Positions 58,329 through 64,000 of a DNA stretch of 64,000 bases are shown here, piece after piece. The notes below the pieces were generated by a model. It had not been told where the DNA came from. It did no database searches and saw only the letters and a list, made by a program, of their open reading frames with translations. Position numbers and translations under genes: made by a program. Source of the stretch: Lathyrus oleraceus (Eukaryota; Streptophyta; Magnoliopsida; Fabales; Fabaceae). The stretch lies in the NCBI RefSeq assembly GCF_024323335.1, contig NC_066585.1, positions 186,550,184 through 186,614,183 of the forward strand. The letters run 5' to 3'. Each line of letters begins with the position of its first letter. Positions within the stretch are counted from its first letter, which is position 1.

Positions 58329-61300
58329 TCAAGCGAATAACTCCGGATAAGACTCCTTCATCTGATTCTCAAGTTCCCAAGTCACATTGCCACCTGCTGG
58401 TCCTCCCCAAGCTACCTTTACCAAAACAATCTCTTTACCCCGCAACTGCTTCAACTCTCGATCCTCGATCCTCATAGGTGATGTTTCAACAGTCAGGTTA
58501 TCTCTCACCTGTACATCATCTACTTGGACAACATGCGACGGATCAGGAATGTACCTCCTCAACTGAGACACATGAAAAACCTCATGCAAATTCGCAAGTG
58601 ACGGCGGTAAAGCGATACGATAGGCTACCTTCCCTATCCTCTCCAAAATCTGATAAGGACCAATAAATCGAGGTGTCAACTTCTTCGACTTCAAAGCTCG
58701 ACCAACCCCAGTTATCGGAGTAACACGAAGAAACACATGATCTCCCTCTTGAAACTCAAGTGACTTCCTCCTCTTGTCGTGATAACTCTTCTGACGACTC
58801 TGAGCAATCCTCATCTTCTCCTGAATCATCTTAATCTTTTCCGTAGTTTGTTGAACAATCTCCGGTCCAACCACAACACTCTCACCGGACTCATACCAAC
58901 ATAAAGGCGTCCGACATCTCCTACCATACAAAGCTTCAAACGGTGCCATACCAATGCTCGAATGAAAACTATTGTTGTAGGTAAACTCAATCAAAGGCAA
59001 ATAACAATCCCAAGCACCTCCCTTTTCCAAAACACAAGCCCTCAAAAGATCCTCTAGTGACTGAATCGTCCTCTCAGTCTGACCATCAGTCTGCGGATGA
59101 TATGCAGAACTCAATCTCAGCTTAGTTCCCAAAGCCTTCTGCAAACCTTCCCAAAACTTCGATGTAAATCTAGGATCTCTGTCCGAAACAATACTCGACG
59201 GAATACCATGCAAACTTACAATCTTCTCGATATACAACTCGGCTAATCTCTCTAACGGATAATCCATTCTGATCGGAATGAAATGAGCCAATTTCGTCAA
59301 TCTATCAACAATCACCCAAATGGCTTCAAAATTCTTAATTGTTCTCGGTAAACCAGAAACAAAATCCATACTGATACTATCCCACTTCCACTCTGGAATA
59401 GCCAACGGTTGCATTAGCCCAGACGGCTTCTGATGCTCAATCTTTGACTTCTGACAAGTCAAACAAGAATAAACAAAACTCGCAATTTCTCTTTTCATTC
59501 CCGGCCACCAAAATAACTTCTTCAAATCATGATACATCTTCGTAGCCCCAGGATGAATACTCAGGCCACTACGATGTCCTTCCTCAAGAATACTCTTCTT
59601 AAGTTCGGTAACATCCGGAATACACACCCGATTACCAAATTTCAAAACACCATTCTCATCCACTCTGAATTCACCACCTTGACCTTGATTCACTAAAGTC
59701 AACTTATCAACCAAAAGTACTTCGGATTTCTGACCCTCTCTGATCTCATCCAGAATACCACTCGTTAACTTCAACATTCCCAATTTAACACTATTGTGAG
59801 TACTCTCACACACCAAACTCAAGTCTCTAAACTGCTCAATTAAATCCAATTCTTTAACCATTAACATAGACATATGCAATGATTTCCGACTCAATGCATC
59901 AGCCACTACGTTTGCTTTACCCGGATGGTAATTCAAACCAAAGTCATAATCCTTCAGAAACTCTAACCATCTCCTCTGTCTCATATTCAGCTCTTTCTGA
60001 TCAAACAAATACTTTAAACTCTTATGGTCACTGAAAACCTCAAATCTTGACCCGTACAAGTAATGCCTCCATAACTTCAGAACAAATACCACGGCTGCCA
60101 ACTCTAAATCGTGTGTCGGATAGTTCCTCTCATGAACCCTCAGTTGTCTCGAAGCATAAGCTATAACCTGCTTATTCTGCATCAACACACCACCCAAACC
60201 CAACAATGAAGCATCACAGTAAACCTCAAATGATTCTGATGGACTCGGTAATATCAGAATAGGAGCAGTAGTCAACCTTCTCTTTAACTCTTGGAAACCT
60301 TCTTCACATTTTGAGTCCCAAACAAACGCTTGCCCCTTTCTAGTCAACATCGTCAACGGTAACGCCAACTTAGAAAATCCCTCAATGAATTTCCTATAGT
60401 AACCAGCCAAACCAAGGAAACTTCGAATCTCGGCAACAGACTTCGGAGCTTCCCACTTAGACACCGCTTCTATCTTAGAAGGATCAACAGCAACACCACC
60501 TCTTGAAATCACATGACCAAGAAAACTAACCTCCTCTAACCAAAATTCACACTTGGATAGTTTAGCAAATAACTTCTTTTCTCGTAGAACTCCTAAAACC
60601 ACCCTCAAATGCTCAGCATGCTCTTCTTCAGATTTCAAATACACCAAAATATCATCAATAAACACCACAACAAACTGATCTAGGTACGGATGGAAAATCC
60701 TATTCATATACTCCATAAATACTCCAGGCGCATTAGTCACACCAAAAGGCATTACAGAATACTCATAATGTCCATACCTTGTTCTAAAAGCAGTCTTCTG
60801 AATATCCTCAGTTTTCACACGTATCTGATGATACCCAGATCTCAAATCTATTTTACTGAACACACTCGCACCAACCAACTGATCCATCAAATCATCAATC
60901 CTTGGCAAAGGATACCGATTCTTGATCGTCACTTTATTCAGTTGCCTGTAGTCCACACACAACCTCATAGTACCTTCTTTCTTCTTAACCAATAACACTG
61001 GTGCACCCCACGGTGACACACTCGGACGAATAAATTTCTTATCCAACAGATCTTCCAACTGACTCTTCAATTCAGTTAACTCAACAGCAGACATACGGTA
61101 CGGAGCCATCGACATCGGCCTAGTACCAGGTACCAAATCAATCGAGAACTCAACTTCACGCTCTGGCGGTAATTCATTCACTTCTTCTGGAAACACATCA
61201 GGAAAATCACACACCACAGCTAGATCGCAAATCACCAGTTTATCTTTAGCCTCCAAAGTCGCTAACAGCATAAACAACTCTGCCCCATCTACTACTGCCT

Positions 61301-62699
61301 CATTCACCTGCCTTGCTGATAGAAACAAACTCTTTCCTTCCTCAATCTCAGGAAATATCACAGTCTTATCAAAACAGTTGATAGAAACTCGGTTAAACAC
61401 CAACCAGTTCATACCCAAGATAACATCAATCTGCACTAATGGAAGACACACAAGGTCTATCCCAAAGTCTCTACCAAAAATACTCAAAGGACAATTCAAA
61501 CAAACTGAAGTAGTAGTCACTGAACCCTTCGCAGGAGTATCAATCACCATACTTCCATGCATCTCAGATATCTCTAACTTAAGTTTCACAGCACAATCCA
61601 AAGATATAAAGGAATGAGTAGCACCGGTGTCAATAATAGCTACAAGAGGAAAGCCATTAATATAACACGTACCTTGGATCAAACGATCATCTACAAAAGT
61701 CTCAGAACCCGATAAAGCGAAGACCTTGCCTCCCGACTGGTTCTCTTTCTTCGGCTTAGGACACTGTGGGCTAATATGACCCACCTCTCCACAGTTGAAA
61801 CAAGTCATAGTCTTCAACCGGCACTCTGCAGCCAAGTGACCACCTTTGCCACACTTGAAACACTTCTTCTCAGCACTGGTACACTCATGGAAACGATGTC
61901 CAGCCTGACCACATCTTTAACACTTAGCAGGAGCACTGGAGTCTCCCCCACTAGGTCTCCTCATCCCATTTTGTCTCTGGAAACCTTTGCCAACTGCATA
62001 CGGCTTCCCACGATCATTCTGATTCTTGCCTTTCCTATCAACCCTCTGCTGATAGCTCTCCGCTCTAGTTTTGGTATCCTGTTCAAAAATTCTGCAACAG
62101 TCAACCAAATCAGAAAACACTCTAATCCGCTGATACCCAATAGCCTGCTTGATCTCGGGACGTAACCCGTTCTCAAACTTCACACATTTTGAGAATTCCC
62201 CAGTAGCCTCATCATAGGGAGTGTAATACTTCGACAGCTCTGTGAACTTAGCAGCATACTCCGTAACAGACCGGTTGCCCTGCTTCAATTCCAAGAACTC
62301 TATCTCTTTCTTTCCTCTGACATCCTCTGGAAAGTACTTCCTCAGGAATCTCTCTCTGAACACAGCCCAAGTGATCTCAGTATTCCCAGCAGATTCCAAC
62401 TCAGTGCGGGTAGCAACCCACCAATCATCTGCTTCTTCTGACAGCATATGCGTACCGAACCTGACCTTCTGGTTCTCGACACACTCAGTCACTCGGAAGA
62501 TCCTCTCAATCTCCTTCAACCACTTCTGAGCGCCATCTGGATCGTATGCTCCCTTGAACATTGGAGGATTGTTCTTCTGGAACTCACTCAGTTGACGAGC
62601 AGCTCCCATTCCCACAACATTCAGATTTCCTCCAAGTACTCCAGCTAGCATACCCAGAGCCTGAGCAATCGCAGCATCGTCTCTACCTCTTCCAGCCAT
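58329..62699 (-). pseudogene. C2 gag-pol polyprotein, one in-frame TAA in the first zinc knuckle
   Basis: Same length (1456 codons plus stop) and domain order as C1: gag, three CCHC knuckles, protease (IIDTGATHS), RT (FIDDILVY), RNase H, integrase with D,D,E, and chromodomain-like end. The start MAGRGRD at 62699 has no in-frame Met just upstream. A TAA at 61919-61917 replaces the Tyr codon that follows the first Cys of knuckle one in C1 (TAC in C1). The same frame is open on both sides, so this is the only visible lesion. It gives a truncated gag of 260 residues without knuckles. The large downstream frame starts at an internal Met (61835) within knuckle two. Readthrough is possible but the position is not one expected for a programmed stop. 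Confidence 0.93.
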
Positions 62700-62809
62700 C
62701 TCTATTCTGAAAACCCAATCAAGCTAAAACAATAAGTACTGATAGGGTTACACAACACCTATCCCGTACAGGGAAAACAGAATAATTACGACTCGACTCG
62801 ACCGACTAT

Positions 62810-62821
62810 GCTCTGATACCA
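62810..62821 (-). other. C2 primer-binding site, initiator-Met tRNA
   Basis: Element-sense TGGTATCAGAGC, four bases from the 5' LTR, as in C1. Confidence 0.95.
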
Positions 62822-62825
62822 CTAA

Positions 62826-64000
62826 TGTAACACCCTTCTAAAATACCCCAAATATTTAATTTAAATAACAACATATATCAATCAGAGTAAATATGCAATT
62901 AAGGGTGTCACACAATTACTTCACACCATTCACCATGATAACTGTCATGCTCTTTTATTAATTCAAAACATAAAGCATTTGCACAATACGCAGCGGATAG
63001 AGCTTAAATCAATCATGCAAAACATGTAGCATATTACATGTAAACTGGTTCACAACCAACAATAAAACATTTAAAACATCCCATCCCGATGTTACATCTA
63101 CCAGAGCATGACCCACTAAGGAACTACACTAGACTTCAAGCACTAGCTCCTACCCAATCACTGCTCGTTACCTGAAAAATAGTTGTAAGGGTGAGTTCCT
63201 CAATCGATATAATAAGCATTATAAAATATCATGCAATGTTAAGTAATTTAACACATTTCATCACCCTAATCATAGCACACATTCAGTAACGGCACATCAA
63301 CTCAAACATCATACTCAACACCAACATAAAGCACACGTATAATCTCAATTCATGCTCAACACCAACACAAAACACACTTATAATATTGGAATACATCCAT
63401 TCATATTATACGCCATACATACACTATGCAATGAGACTCCATGCATGCGGTACCGACTATTCGTGAACATATAGTTCAACTTCACCGACCAAATCCAGGT
63501 ACGGCTACCAAGCTCACTAGTCCCACTCATTTGAGACCTAGTGACTCACATCACTAATTCCTCACCATGGGAATTAGCTACCACCCCAAGGGCCATGCTA
63601 TGCACGCTAATCACCTAGCATGCAACATCAACAACAGTCCAAAATGACTAACATCACTAATTCCTCACCATGGGAATTAGCTACCACCATAAAGGCCACA
63701 TTATGCTATGCCAAATCACCTAGCATGCAACATCAACAACAATCCACAATGGACATATGCTCACACTCTAAGCCATAAAACAGTCCATCCACAATTACAT
63801 ACATAATATATACATTCACAACATTATGCATATTTTCACACATCATCAGCATATTTATCACATAATTATATCATGTCATGCCAAATAATTCAGTCACAGT
63901 ATTAGCACACTCTACTAATACCTATCCTACTCAAAACAACGAGAAATAATCCCTACTATATCACACACCGATATAGGCCAATCACCAATTTTGTTCACAA
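62826..64000 (-). repeat. C2 5' LTR, 1175 bp visible
   Basis: Plus-strand start TGTAACACCC. It appears identical to 56234-57408 along the whole visible length. It runs off the window just before the palindrome array. Confidence 0.95.

Larger units (their letters stand above)
56234..64000 (-). mobile_element. C2: Tekay/Del-like chromovirus, one nonsense codon, right end outside window
   Basis: Sister of C1 inserted into the Ogre B 3' UTR. Left LTR 56234-58287 (2054 bp), polypurine tract, gag-pol (58329-62699), initiator-Met primer site, and right LTR from 62826 to beyond the window. The five bases before the left LTR are GAAGG; the other target copy is not visible. The visible 1175 bp of the right LTR look identical to the left LTR, so insertion was very recent. 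The coding part is very close to C1, but a block of about 570 bp in the LTR is different. Confidence 0.93.

Noticed and set aside
61376..62165. Plus-strand open frames inside C1 and C2 gag-pol (also 22185-22490, 23271-24024, 60690-60995)
   Set aside because: Shadows on the opposite strand of the strongly supported polyproteins, without recognisable domains.

Overview
The window is plant nuclear DNA made almost entirely of nested LTR retrotransposons. I see no convincing host gene, rRNA, tRNA gene or CRISPR. The very long Ogre-type (Ty3/gypsy, Tat clade) elements, with roughly 5-kb LTRs, an extra ORF1, an intron between protease and reverse transcriptase and a tRNA-Arg primer site, point to a legume of the Vicieae (pea, vetch, faba bean, lentil, Lathyrus type). 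The species is an inference from the repeat families only.

Layout. (1) Ogre A, minus strand, fills 1-16666 and resumes at 33119-38256. Its 3' LTR runs off the left edge (to 4358). It is followed by a long 3' UTR (4359-7224), broken integrase, RNase H, RT, protease, gag and ORF1 genes (7225-16154), then a 5' UTR, primer site (33395-33414) and 5' LTR (33421-38256). (2) A Ty1/copia element, plus strand, 16667-33113, sits in the Ogre A 5' UTR with a perfect ACATG target duplication. Its pol is ruined by nonsense codons and two large deletions. (3) C1, a chromodomain Ty3/gypsy element of Tekay/Del type, minus strand, 17665-26437, sits inside the copia 5' LTR with an AAGCC target duplication. It is complete, with an open 1456-codon gag-pol and nearly identical LTRs. 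(4) 38257-43100 holds old Ogre-type LTR relics and AT-rich DNA. (5) 43120-48221 holds an old plus-strand Tat-lineage element and the start of a second copy behind a shared LTR. (6) Ogre B, minus strand, starts at 48222 with a complete 5.0-kb 3' LTR and a repeat-rich 3' UTR. At 56233 it is interrupted by (7) C2, minus strand, a sister of C1 with one nonsense codon in gag; its 5' LTR runs off the right edge.

The order of events can be read from the nesting: Ogre A first, then copia (LTRs about 1.5% different by eye), then C1 (about 0.24% different). C2 is also very recent (no difference seen over 1175 bp of LTR).

The most unusual signal is a set of paired-palindrome arrays. A unit of about 72 bp, holding two copies of GTTAACCGGTTAAC exactly 21 bp apart, is repeated four times in the leader of the copia element and four times in the LTR of the unrelated gypsy element C2. 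At the equivalent place in the C1 LTR the module is replaced by six pairs of TACGCGTA-core palindromes, also 20-21 bp apart. Two unrelated retrotransposon classes share one module, and sister LTRs carry alternative versions of it. This looks like a swappable cis-acting cassette (transcription-factor array or RNA hairpin array).
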